A stretch of 64,000 bases of DNA from Streptomyces sp. NBC_01750. Lineage in GTDB: Bacteria; Actinomycetota; Actinomycetes; Streptomycetales; Streptomycetaceae. Below the pieces are notes generated by a model that did no database searches, had not been told where the DNA came from, and saw only the letters and a program-made list of their open reading frames with translations. Where the stretch lies: NCBI RefSeq assembly GCF_035918095.1, contig NZ_CP109137.1:2606001-2670000 (forward strand), read 5' to 3'. The translations under genes were made by a program, and so were the position numbers. Of this stretch, positions 42,204-49,802 are shown one piece after another (the stretch's first letter is position 1; each line of letters begins with the position of its first letter).

Positions 42204-42316
42204 GGCTCCTCGATACGGATGTAGGTGTATCTACCAGCAATGCGGCACGGGCCCGCACTTCCCTCGTCGCCGTGTTTCGGCAGCTCTCGCCGACTCGGCA
42301 CCCGTGGCGTCGCGCC

Positions 42317-42658
42317 TCAGTGGACAAGGGAGTAGCTCCGCCACGGCTTGGCCACGGGGGCGATGTTGTCGGACAACGTGGTCGCCACATACGTCGACGT
42401 ACCGCCGGAGCAGTTCCCGCCCGGATAAAGGATCATGTCCACCATGGTGTTGTTGATGACCCTGACCGCACCGGCGGGCCCCAGCCGGTGGCAACCCGTG
42501 ACCAGGGGATTCGACACCGTCACAAGGGCGTCCTTCTCCGTGCTGTAGGAGATGGTGCCCACCGCGTTGCGGCCGAGGGCGGAGCAGCCCGTGACCGCGA
42601 CAGTCAGGAGCACGGCCCCGGCGGCGACGCCGAGACGCCGGTGATCGGTCACGGACAT
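42317..42658 (-). CDS. Small putative lipoprotein
   Basis: A 113-residue protein with a lipoprotein signal: MSVTDHRRLGVAAGAVLLTV then VTGCSALG, the Cys at about residue 25 being the lipidation site. The mature part has two further cysteines (TGCHRLG and GNCSGG) that may pair, and ends in PWRSYSLVH. I recognise no family. It lies 113 bp upstream of the aldehyde dehydrogenase in the same direction; a shared transcript is possible. Confidence 0.7.
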   Translation of the reverse strand: MSVTDHRRLGVAAGAVLLTVAVTGCSALGRNAVGTISYSTEKDALVTVSNPLVTGCHRLGPAGAVRVINNTMVDMILYPGGNCSGGTSTYVATTLSDNIAPVAKPWRSYSLVH

Positions 42659-43009
42659 GGGCGGTCCTCGTCTGTGCGGGAGAGTCCTGATGGAGCCACC
42701 CTGCCGGTTTCCGGGCCGGGCGGCATCCGGTGAGCCGCCGGCCGGGCTACGACGCCACCGAGGCCGCGGCACGGGCCGCCGCCGGGACAGCTGAGCGATG
42801 TGCCGCGCCGCCGCGGCCGGAACACCGGAGCGCCACGCCAACACAAGGCCATATTCCAGCCCGTTGGGTGATCAATAGTATGAGTGGCGTCTTCTGGACA
42901 TCCACATAGAAAACGGTTGTCCGCCACTCCGGTCCCCCGAGAGACTCATTGGCATGCCCGCCGCAAGAGCGCGGGCATGCAGCTCGACAACCAGTAGGGG
43001 GAGTCACAC
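42659..43009. other. Divergent intergenic region with 5'-leader hairpin
   Basis: 351 bp between the lipoprotein and peptidase-inhibitor genes. GCATGCCCGC (42952-42961) and GCGGGCATGC (42971-42980) form a 10-bp stem with a 9-nt loop ending 29 nt before the inhibitor start codon. The stretch just before (42860-42950) is less GC-rich and is the likely promoter. No convincing gene is seen. Confidence 0.5.
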
Positions 43010-43579
43010 ATGGCGTTACGCAAGCTGACCACACCGGTGGTCGCGGTGATGACACTGATCGCCGCAGCAATGATCGGACTCACGGGTACGGCCTCCGCCG
43101 CAAGCGGTAACAGCCACCAGGAATTCGCAGCCCAGGCGAAGCATGCGGGGCTGACCGGCGCCCAGGCGAAACAACTCCAGACCACGGTGGACGGCTACCT
43201 CACCACGGCGGGCGGCAAGCAGGTCGCCGCCAACAAGATCGAACTGGCGGGCAGGGGCGAGATCGTCGTCGCCGTCCCCGGAGAGCGCTACGCCCGCGAC
43301 CTGTCCGGCGCGGCGGGCCCGAAGGCAGCCTGTCCGTACGAGAACTTCTGCATGTGGACCGGTACCAGCTTCACCGGCACCCAGTTCAACCTGTGGAAGT
43401 GCCAGACGTACGACCTTTCGAACTGGAACGGCCCCGGATCCTGGAGCAACAACCAGACCCCGGGCACCAGGGCCAGGTTCCTGGACCGCGGCTACAACAC
43501 CATCTACACCACGCCCGGCGCGTACGCCAACAACGGCAACTACAACTGGGCCCCGGTCTGGCACGTCACCCCGTGCTAG
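43010..43579 (+). CDS. Secreted peptidase inhibitor I36-type protein
   Basis: A 189-residue secreted protein. The signal peptide ends at GTASAASG (about residue 31). A helical pro-region follows (SHQEFAAQAKHAGLTGAQAK). From about residue 110 is a compact beta-gamma-crystallin-like domain with cysteines in ACPYENFCMWTGTSFTG, WKCQTYDLSNW and the terminal VTPC, the pattern of inhibitor family I36 (Streptomyces metalloproteinase inhibitor). It likely inhibits or protects against extracellular proteases. The ATG at 43010 follows TAGGGGGAG. A strong terminator follows. Confidence 0.82.
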   Translation: MALRKLTTPVVAVMTLIAAAMIGLTGTASAASGNSHQEFAAQAKHAGLTGAQAKQLQTTVDGYLTTAGGKQVAANKIELAGRGEIVVAVPGERYARDLSGAAGPKAACPYENFCMWTGTSFTGTQFNLWKCQTYDLSNWNGPGSWSNNQTPGTRARFLDRGYNTIYTTPGAYANNGNYNWAPVWHVTPC

Positions 43580-43890
43580 AGGTCCGGTGATCCGGCCCCG
43601 GGCCGCGCGGCACACAGCCGCCGGCCCGGGGCCGGCTGCCCCGCTCGAGAGGGTGCCGCAGTCACCCGGTCCCGGTCCCGGTCCCGACGATCACCATGTG
43701 CCGGCCGCTGCGATCGAGCCCCGGGCACAACTCGGCGCCGTGGCCGGGATTCGCACGCGGCTTGATCGGCGAGGCGCTCGTGGCCGTCTGGGGACCGACC
43801 GCCTACGTATCAAGATCCACGCTCTCTCTTGTCCCGCCCACGGGCACATGCTGGACTGGCCCCGTACGGGGCCAAGGAAGGGGCGGGCAC
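43580..43890. other. Intergenic region with terminator and hexamer repeats
   Basis: 311 bp between the inhibitor gene and the next gene. It holds the terminator at 43592-43635 and three-plus direct CCCGGT hexamers at about 43665-43685. The remaining part is featureless and presumably contains the downstream promoter. Confidence 0.45.
43592..43635 (+). terminator. Strong terminator of the inhibitor gene
   Basis: CCGGCCCCGGGCCG (43592-43605) pairs perfectly with CGGCCCGGGGCCGG (43622-43635), a 14-bp stem with a 16-nt loop, 12 nt after the stop codon. Confidence 0.75.
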
Positions 43891-45252
43891 ATGACTGCGG
43901 TGCTCAGCACGGGGTGGGACAGCGTGCGGCAGCGGGCCACGCTCAGCACCCACGCAGCCGGGGCCGCCACCCCGGTGGAGCGGCTGACCGCGCTCGGGCG
44001 GGCAGAGTTACTCGGGCGGCTGCGCTGGGAGGTCATCCAGGGCGGCTCCCTGTTCCTGTCCTATCCGCAACTGCTCGACGGCGCCGCCTTCGCCGTGCTC
44101 CGGCCCGCCGCACTCCTCGACGAGTTGGCGATCCGGACGATCGGTGGTGGCGCGATGCTGCCGATCCGGGTGAACTCCCAGGGCGCGGACCTGGCCGGGC
44201 AGCTGATCGCGATGCTCTCGAGCGGTTTCCTCTTCTCTTCCCTCCCGATCCCCGACGAACAATGCCTGGAACTCCAGCGGGAGTTGGCCGCCCGCGCGGA
44301 CGGCGAGGCTGCGGTCGCGGCCCTCGCCGCAGAGGGGCCGGTCGTCATGGCGGACAGGCTGCTGGCAGCGACCGGTGTCCTCGACCCTCCGCTGCGGCGG
44401 CGCACAGTCGCCCGTTGGGGTGACTGGCTGGAGGCCGCCGAGCGCGGCCTCCTGGAGGTCAGCCCCCTGGTACCGGCCGACTTCGAGACCGCGTACGCGG
44501 TGCGGCCCCCGCCGCGGCCTGAGGACGTGGCCGGCGACCAGGGCCGGGCGGTGCTCGCCGCCTGGACCGGCGGGGACTTCGACGTACGCGGCCGGCCCAA
44601 CCGTAGCCGCCTGTACGAGAGCCTTGCCCCCCTGCTGCGCTCCGCCGACCCCGCGGCGCGGGCGGACGCGCAGACGCTGCGCGAGTCCTTCGACGAGACG
44701 TACTACCGAGCCATCGCCGCGGGCGAGGGCTGCCTGCTCGGGCTGGCCGCACCCCGGCGCGGCGTCCGCCGCCGGGAGGCAGCGGTGCAGGCGGAGCGGA
44801 CACCGGTCGTGACCTACCCGACCTGGTTCGAGCTGCGGCTCGGCCTGATGAGCGGGGAGCAGTGGCGGCGTTTCACCGACGACGCTGCCGACGCTCTCGC
44901 CAACTGGTGGCAGCGCCACGACCTCGCCGCGCTGCAGGAGGTGGGCGACCTGCTCGGGGGTCGTACGAAGGAGCCACCGGCCGGTGGCGTGGACGCGGTG
45001 CCGGTCACCCGGATCCAGCGGGTCGTACGGGCCGCGCGCGGGATCACCGCCCAGATGGCCGCGGGCGGCGGACTGAGCCTGGCCGCCGATATGTTCGGGG
45101 AGGGGGCGCCTGCGGCACTCGCGGCCGGCGCGGGCGGGGCGCTGGCGCCGGTCGTCGTCGCGGCCGTGGCCGCCGGGCTGCCCCGCCTGACCGACTACCG
45201 GGGGCGGTATGACGTGATGGAGCTCCCCGAGGCGCTGACAAGGAGGGTCTGA
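43891..45252 (+). CDS. Protein of unknown function with a TTA codon
   Basis: A 453-residue protein I cannot assign. It is mostly helical, rich in Ala, Arg and Leu, with WEVIQGGSLFLSYPQLLDGA near residue 50 and conserved-looking WGDWLEAAERGLLEVSPLVP and TYPTWFELRLGLMSGEQWRR segments. Near the C-terminus there is a Gly/Ala-rich hydrophobic stretch (about residues 393-430) that could contact the membrane. The ATG at 43891 has GGAAGGGGCGG upstream. A TTA leucine codon at 44008-44010 (residue 40) makes it a candidate bldA target. Its stop codon overlaps the NUDIX start (TGATG), so the two proteins are made together and may share a pathway. Confidence 0.75.
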   Translation: MTAVLSTGWDSVRQRATLSTHAAGAATPVERLTALGRAELLGRLRWEVIQGGSLFLSYPQLLDGAAFAVLRPAALLDELAIRTIGGGAMLPIRVNSQGADLAGQLIAMLSSGFLFSSLPIPDEQCLELQRELAARADGEAAVAALAAEGPVVMADRLLAATGVLDPPLRRRTVARWGDWLEAAERGLLEVSPLVPADFETAYAVRPPPRPEDVAGDQGRAVLAAWTGGDFDVRGRPNRSRLYESLAPLLRSADPAARADAQTLRESFDETYYRAIAAGEGCLLGLAAPRRGVRRREAAVQAERTPVVTYPTWFELRLGLMSGEQWRRFTDDAADALANWWQRHDLAALQEVGDLLGGRTKEPPAGGVDAVPVTRIQRVVRAARGITAQMAAGGGLSLAADMFGEGAPAALAAGAGGALAPVVVAAVAAGLPRLTDYRGRYDVMELPEALTRRV

Positions 45253-45806
45253 TGGACACCCAGGCGCCGCGCACGCACACCCGCAAGGCCTACACCGACG
45301 CTGATGGCGGGCGGTGGTGCGAGGTGTACCTCGACACCTACCGCTTGCCGTCCGGCACCGAGGCCGTCCGGCACCGCATCCGCGTCGGCGGCAGCCGTCC
45401 GGGAGTCGTGGTGCTGGCCCGACGAGGTGACGACGTACTGATGGTCCGCCAGTGGCGACCCGCCATCGGCCGGTGGGCCTGGGAACTGCCGCGCGGCTTC
45501 GGCGAGACCGATCCCGTCTCGGACGCGCTGCGCGAACTGGTCGAGGAAGCGGGACTGGCGGCGTCCGCAGCGGCTGTAGTGGCGTACCTGGACGTCGACT
45601 CCGGCATGCTGGAGAGCGAGGTTGCCGTCGTCGAGGTCACTGTTCCTGCCGACGCCCCGCTGCACCCCGACGCGGCCGGCGGCGGCGAGGTCGCCGACGC
45701 GCGGTGGTGGAGCCCGGACGACATCGCGAAGGCGATCCGCGCGGGAGAGCTGCGGGACGGCTTCACGCTCGCCGCGTTCGGCGCGTTCAGCGCGACCCGG
45801 GGCTAG
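45252..45806 (+). CDS. NUDIX hydrolase
   Basis: A 184-residue NUDIX hydrolase. The Nudix box region ELPRGFGETDPVSDALRELV followed by EEAGL carries the metal-binding Glu residues (RELVEEAGL); the first half of the box is offset by one residue from the consensus, as in other ADP-ribose-pyrophosphatase-like members with ELPRG. The upstream VLMVRQWRPAIGRWAWELP and downstream YLDVDSGMLES also resemble ADP-ribose/nucleotide-sugar hydrolases. It should cleave a nucleoside diphosphate linked to another group. The start overlaps the previous gene's stop, giving translational coupling. Confidence 0.88.
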   Translation: MDTQAPRTHTRKAYTDADGGRWCEVYLDTYRLPSGTEAVRHRIRVGGSRPGVVVLARRGDDVLMVRQWRPAIGRWAWELPRGFGETDPVSDALRELVEEAGLAASAAAVVAYLDVDSGMLESEVAVVEVTVPADAPLHPDAAGGGEVADARWWSPDDIAKAIRAGELRDGFTLAAFGAFSATRG

Positions 45807-46138
45807 GAACGTGTCCGGCGGACCTCGATGGGGAGCCCCCACGAGCCACCGGCACCCGACGCCCTGCGCCCTGCGTCCCCGACACGGGAGAGGGCTGCGG
45901 CCCGCGCCGGGGAGAGATCTTTTCGGCGTGCCGGACGAGGCAGTGGGCCATGCCTCGGGATGGCTCCGCATCGCCCGCGTTTTTTCACATCGTGCTGGTA
46001 TCCACACGTGCTGGGCCGTGCTCTCACGCGTCCTACGGCCCACGGACGGCCCAGAGCGAATGAGACGGCTCCGGGCCGGCGGCGGTACGCCTCCGGCCCG
46101 GATCGTTGCTCTGTCGGCTGAGCGCCGCTGACCTGCGG
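45807..46138. other. Convergent intergenic region
   Basis: 332 bp between the NUDIX and glnA2 genes. Apart from the hairpin at 46070-46102 I see nothing. Confidence 0.4.
46070..46102. terminator. Hairpin downstream of glnA2
   Basis: TCCGGGCCGG (46070-46079) pairs with CCGGCCCGGA (46093-46102), a 10-bp stem with a 13-nt loop, 36 nt beyond the glnA2 stop on the minus strand. It may also serve the convergent NUDIX transcript. Confidence 0.6.
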
Positions 46139-47500
46139 CTACAGCACCGGCAGGTTCTTGCGCAGCTCGAAGGCCGTGACCTCGGAGCGGTACTCCTCCC
46201 ACTCCTGCTTCTTGTTGCGCAGGAAGAAGTCGAAAACATGCTCGCCCAGCGTCTCGGCGACCAGCTCGCTGCGCTCCATCAGCGTGATCGCCTCGCCGAG
46301 GTTCTGCGGCAGCGGCTCGATGCCCATCGCCCGGCGCTCCGCGTCGGAGAGCGCCCACACGTCGTCGTCCGCGCCGGCCGGGAGTTCGTAGCCCTCCTCG
46401 ATGCCCTTGAGGCCCGCAGCCAGCAGGACCGCGTACGTCAGATAGGGGTTCGCGCCCGAGTCGATCGAGCGGACCTCCACCCGGGCCGAGCCGGTCTTGC
46501 CCGGCTTGTACATCGGGACGCGGATCAGCGCCGAGCGGTTGTTGTGGCCCCAGCAGATGTACGAAGGGGCCTCGCCGCCCGCGCCGGCGCTGCGGGCCGA
46601 GCCGCCCCAGATGCGCTTGTAGGAATTCACCCACTGGTTGGTCACGGCCGAGATCTCCGCCGCGTGCTTGAGCAGGCCCGCGATGAAGGAGCGGCCGACC
46701 TTGGAGAGCTGGTACTCCGAGCCGGACTCGTAGAAAGCGTTCCGGTCGCCCTCGAAGAGCGAGAGGTGGGTGTGCATGCCCGAGCCCGGGTACTCGCTGA
46801 ACGGCTTCGGCATGAAGGTCGCCTGCACGCCCTGCTCCAGCGCGACCTGCTTCATGACCAGGCGGAAGGTCATGATGTTGTCCGCGGTGGACAGCGCGTC
46901 CGCGTACCGCAGGTCGATCTCCTGCTGGCCCGGCGCGCCCTCGTGGTGGCTGAACTCCACCGAGATGCCCATGGACTCGAGCATGGTGATCGCCTGCCGG
47001 CGGAAGTCCATGCCCACGTTCTGCGGGGTGTGGTCGAAGTAGCCGGAGTTGTCGGCGGGGGTGGGGCGGGTGCCGTCGAGCGGCTTGTTCTTCAGCAGGA
47101 AGAACTCGATCTCCGGGTGGGTGTAGAAGGTGAAGCCCAGGTCGGAGGTCTTGGCGAGGATGCGTTTCAGTACGTAGCGGGGGTCGGCGAAGGACGGGGA
47201 GCCGTCCGGCATCAGGATGTCGCAGAACATCCGCGCCGTGCCGGGGGCCTCGGCGCGCCACGGCAGGATCTGGAAGGTGCTCGGATCCGGCTTGGCGATC
47301 ATGTCGGACTCGTAGACCCGCGCGAAACCCTCGATCGCGGAGCCGTCGAAGCCGATGCCCTCGTCAAAGGCCTGCTCGAGCTCGGCGGGAGCCACCGCGA
47401 CCGACTTCAGGAAGCCGAGCACATCGGTGAACCACAGGCGCACGAAGCGAATGTCGCGCTCCTCGAGCGTACGGAGCACGAATTCCTGCTGCTTATCCAT
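46139..47500 (-). CDS. glnA2: Glutamine synthetase-like enzyme GlnA2 (gamma-glutamylpolyamine synthetase type)
   Basis: A 453-residue GS-I-family enzyme. Conserved elements include GFDGSAIEGFARVYESDMIA, EIEFFLL (metal ligands), EFSHHEGAPGQQEIDLRY, GSGMHTHLSLF, and NNRSALIRVP with VEVRSIDSGANPYL. The place where GlnA enzymes carry the adenylylated tyrosine reads DDDVWALS, so GlnE control is unlikely. In S. coelicolor the glnE-linked GlnA2 has been described as a gamma-glutamylpolyamine synthetase that starts polyamine breakdown; orthology is inferred here from similarity and position. The start at 47500 has GATGGGTG upstream. Two 16-bp direct repeats lie about 115-150 bp upstream of the start codon. 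Confidence 0.88.
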   Translation of the reverse strand: MDKQQEFVLRTLEERDIRFVRLWFTDVLGFLKSVAVAPAELEQAFDEGIGFDGSAIEGFARVYESDMIAKPDPSTFQILPWRAEAPGTARMFCDILMPDGSPSFADPRYVLKRILAKTSDLGFTFYTHPEIEFFLLKNKPLDGTRPTPADNSGYFDHTPQNVGMDFRRQAITMLESMGISVEFSHHEGAPGQQEIDLRYADALSTADNIMTFRLVMKQVALEQGVQATFMPKPFSEYPGSGMHTHLSLFEGDRNAFYESGSEYQLSKVGRSFIAGLLKHAAEISAVTNQWVNSYKRIWGGSARSAGAGGEAPSYICWGHNNRSALIRVPMYKPGKTGSARVEVRSIDSGANPYLTYAVLLAAGLKGIEEGYELPAGADDDVWALSDAERRAMGIEPLPQNLGEAITLMERSELVAETLGEHVFDFFLRNKKQEWEEYRSEVTAFELRKNLPVL

Positions 47501-47615
47501 TTTCACCCATCCTTGCTGGTCAAGCCGCCTGCTCCGCACGAGCATGCCATCGAAGAGTTTCAGGCGCGTTGCGGACCCGTCCACTGGCAGCGCGCCGATG
47601 CCCGCTGTACCGACT

Positions 47616-47648
47616 GAGCCCATTGTGGGTCCGAGCCCATTGTGGGTC
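47616..47648. promoter_or_regulatory. Duplicated 16-bp element upstream of glnA2
   Basis: GAGCCCATTGTGGGTC occurs twice, at 47616-47631 and 47633-47648, a 17-bp period. Each copy has an internal near-dyad (GACCCACAATGGGCTC on the other strand; CCCA...TGGG). It sits between divergent glnA2 and the gene at 47766 and could be a regulator site for either. Confidence 0.6.
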
Positions 47649-47765
47649 AGGACGTGGCCACCGACGACCCTGAGATTCCCTTCGCTCCTTCCCGGCGGGT
47701 GGGGATGGCTGTTTACCAGCCCCGTATGAGGTGCGGAGCGCCGCTGCCCACTACCATCTGCGGCC

Positions 47766-48122
47766 ATGGGGGGTTCACGGCTCAACCACATCGCGCGCAC
47801 CGCGCGTCCCATGGCACTGCTGAGTGCCGTGACGACGCTCCTCGGCGCGCTCTTCATCTGTCTGAGCCCGTCGGCACCCCACCACAACAATGCCCTGCCG
47901 GCCGTCCCGACCGCGTACACCTGCCCGTACGACGACGGCGCCTGCGGTCTGCTGCCGCTGGCCGGCCCGGCCGTGCTCACCGCGCCGCCGCCGGCCGCCC
48001 CGCTCGAGGCCGGCGCGCAGCCCCCGCATCTCGACCTGCCGGCTCCCACCGGCCGGCTGCCCCGGTCCGGGGCGCTCCCGCGCGCCCCGGACCTTCACGT
48101 CCTTCAAGTGCTGCGGACGTAA
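47766..48122 (+). CDS. Small secreted or membrane-anchored hypothetical protein
   Basis: A 118-residue protein with a hydrophobic N-terminal segment (PMALLSAVTTLLGALFICLS), two cysteines (YTCPYDDGACG) and a Pro/Ala-rich tail. No family is recognised. The ribosome site is weak. It precedes the DUF3105 gene by 59 bp and probably shares its transcript. Confidence 0.6.
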   Translation: MGGSRLNHIARTARPMALLSAVTTLLGALFICLSPSAPHHNNALPAVPTAYTCPYDDGACGLLPLAGPAVLTAPPPAAPLEAGAQPPHLDLPAPTGRLPRSGALPRAPDLHVLQVLRT

Positions 48123-48181
48123 CAGGCCCCGCCGCCCCCAGCCCCTTGATCACCGCAGACTTCACGAAGGACGACACCACC

Positions 48182-48823
48182 ATGGCTTCCCGCAACAGCG
48201 ACCGCCGGACCCGGATAGAAGAGATGCGCCGCGCCGAGCAGGCCCGCGAGCGCCGTAACCGCATCATCACGATCAGCGTCAGCGCTGTCGTCGTCGCCGG
48301 TCTCGTCGGCTTCGGCGTCTTCGCGCTCAACAAGGAGTCGGACAAGAAGGAGCAGAAGGTCGCCGAGGCCAAGTCTCCGATCACCGGTGAGAAGTCCTGG
48401 GACGCCAAGAAGCTCGGCCGCACCCATGTCACCAAGACGGTCACCTACCCGATGAAGCCGCCGGTCGGCGGCGACCACAACCAGGTGTGGATGAACTGCA
48501 ACGGTGACGTCTACAAGGAGGCGATCCCGGACATGAACGCCGTGCACTCGCTGGAGCACGGCGCGGTCTGGGTGACGTACAACGACAAGGCTCCCGCGGC
48601 CGATGTGACCAAGCTCGGCGAGAAGGTCAAGAAGACCCCTTACACGCTGATGAGCCCGGTCAAGGACCAGTCCGGTGCGATCATGCTCAGCGCCTGGGGC
48701 AAGCAGGTCACCGTGGACAGCGCCGACGACCCGCGCGTGAACAAGTTCTTCACCAAGTACGTCCAGGGCGCGCAGACGCCCGAGCCGGGCGCGGCGTGCA
48801 CCAACGGTCTGGGCGCCAAGTGA
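48182..48823 (+). CDS. DUF3105 membrane-anchored protein
   Basis: A 213-residue protein with a charged cytoplasmic head (RRTRIEEMRRAEQARERRNR), one transmembrane helix (about residues 29-50) and an extracytoplasmic DUF3105 domain. The domain is recognised by YPMKPPVGGDHNQVWMNCNG, VHSLEHGAVWVTYN and SPVKDQSGAIMLSAWGKQV; the conserved His, Asp, Cys and Glu residues are suited to bind metal. Its function is not established. The next gene (DUF305) overlaps its stop codon, so the pair is coupled; the association with a multicopper oxidase nearby hints at copper handling. Confidence 0.88.
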   Translation: MASRNSDRRTRIEEMRRAEQARERRNRIITISVSAVVVAGLVGFGVFALNKESDKKEQKVAEAKSPITGEKSWDAKKLGRTHVTKTVTYPMKPPVGGDHNQVWMNCNGDVYKEAIPDMNAVHSLEHGAVWVTYNDKAPAADVTKLGEKVKKTPYTLMSPVKDQSGAIMLSAWGKQVTVDSADDPRVNKFFTKYVQGAQTPEPGAACTNGLGAK

Positions 48824-49491
48824 CCCGCATGACCCGTACGCACTGGGCGGCCATCACGGCGGTCGTGCTCGCGCTGCTCTTCGCGGGGGCCGCCACGGTG
48901 GCCTCCGCGGGCGGCAGCGGCAATGACGGCGCCAACTTGCGTACACCGGCGGCGACTTCTGCGGACGCCGGATTCGCGCGCGATATGTCGGTCCATCATC
49001 AGCAGGCGGTGGAGATGTCCTTCATCGTCCGGGACCGTACGAAGGACGACGAGGTGCGCCGCCTCGCGTACGACATCGCCAACACCCAGGCCAACCAGCG
49101 GGGGATGATGCTGGGCTGGCTGGATCTGTGGGGACTGCCGAAGGTCTCCACGGACAGCGAGCCGATGGCGTGGATGATGCCGGACATGAAGGGCGCTCAC
49201 GCCACGCACTCCGGACATCAGGCCAAGGACGGCTCGCTGATGCCGGGCATGGCGACCAACACGGACCTGGGGCGGCTCGGCAGGGCCGGCGGCAAGCAGG
49301 CCGAGATCGAGTATCTCCAGCTGATGATCATCCACCACAACGGCGGCATCTCGATGGCCGAGGGCTGCGTGAAGCTCTGCACCGTGGATACGGAGCGGAA
49401 TCTCGCCCAGGGAATGGTGGACGCCCAGCGCTCGGAGGTCGGACTGATGGTCGATCTGCTGCACAAGCGGGGTGCCGAAGTCCGTACCTGA
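48820..49491 (+). CDS. DUF305 secreted protein
   Basis: A 223-residue exported protein. The N-terminal hydrophobic segment (THWAAITAVVLALLFAGAAT) is a signal or anchor. Two DUF305 half-domains follow, each with an H-x-Q/H-N motif: FARDMSVHHQQAVEMSFIV and LQLMIIHHNGGISMAEGCV, with Met-rich WMMPDMKG between. Such His/Met clusters are typical of copper-related ferritin-like four-helix bundles. The GTG at 48820 overlaps the previous stop (GTGA); an ATG at 48829 is the alternative. Its stop codon sits in the first of three 20-bp tandem repeats. Confidence 0.88.
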   Translation: MTRMTRTHWAAITAVVLALLFAGAATVASAGGSGNDGANLRTPAATSADAGFARDMSVHHQQAVEMSFIVRDRTKDDEVRRLAYDIANTQANQRGMMLGWLDLWGLPKVSTDSEPMAWMMPDMKGAHATHSGHQAKDGSLMPGMATNTDLGRLGRAGGKQAEIEYLQLMIIHHNGGISMAEGCVKLCTVDTERNLAQGMVDAQRSEVGLMVDLLHKRGAEVRT

Positions 49492-49545
49492 GGGTCCGGG
49501 CCGAGACCTGAGGGCCCGGAGCCAGACCTGAGTGCCCGGGCAGTG
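49486..49545 (+). repeat. Three 20-bp tandem repeats over the DUF305 stop codon
   Basis: Copies start at 49486, 49506 and 49526, each beginning ACCTGAG and containing a CCGGG or CCCGG run. The first copy contains the gene's last codon and stop (ACC TGA). They may be a local slippage product. Confidence 0.6.
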
Positions 49546-49562
49546 CGCTCGGCAGGCCGTGC

Positions 49563-49772
49563 TCAGCCGTCCGTCCCGGGCAGCCGCCGGGCGATCCGGG
49601 GCGGACGGACGGCATCGGGCGCGGTGACGGCCTCGACGGGGATCTCGAAGACCGCCTCGGCCGCGCCGGCGGACACCAACTGGTCGGGATCCCGGCCGCG
49701 CTGTGTGCCCACATGGATGTGGCGTTATACGCCGCAGGCACTGCCGGGCAGCTCATGGCCCTCAATACGCAG
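49563..49772 (-). pseudogene. Decayed DUF5990 gene
   Basis: On the minus strand the frame reads LRIEGHELPGSACGV, an in-frame TAA, then RHIHVGTQRGRDPDQLVSAG, AAEAVFEIPVEAV and a short unrelated tail ending LPGTDG. The two motifs around the stop match the start of DUF5990 proteins, but the segment between them is shortened and the C-terminal half is missing. It is therefore a remnant. No start codon is certain. It lies between the DUF305 gene and the alpha/beta hydrolase. Confidence 0.55.
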
Positions 49773-49802
49773 GGTCGGCCGTGCCCTGCCTGAGGTCCCA
49801 TT

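Noticed and set aside
42649-42927. 92-codon minus-strand frame with several cysteines upstream of the small lipoprotein
   Set aside because: It overlaps the lipoprotein start, lacks a ribosome site and has no recognisable motif; Arg/Gly/Pro-rich composition suggests noncoding.
43665-43685. CCCGGT hexamer run
   Set aside because: Only three full copies; consistent with simple slippage in GC-rich DNA, no further structure.
45195-47261. 688-codon minus-strand frame crossing the NUDIX gene and glnA2
   Set aside because: It is out of frame with GlnA2 and antisense to the NUDIX gene; it is a shadow created by third-position GC bias.
47501-47765. GlnR-box search before glnA2
   Set aside because: I could not find a convincing GTnAC-n6-GaAAC pair; only the unrelated 16-bp duplication was seen.
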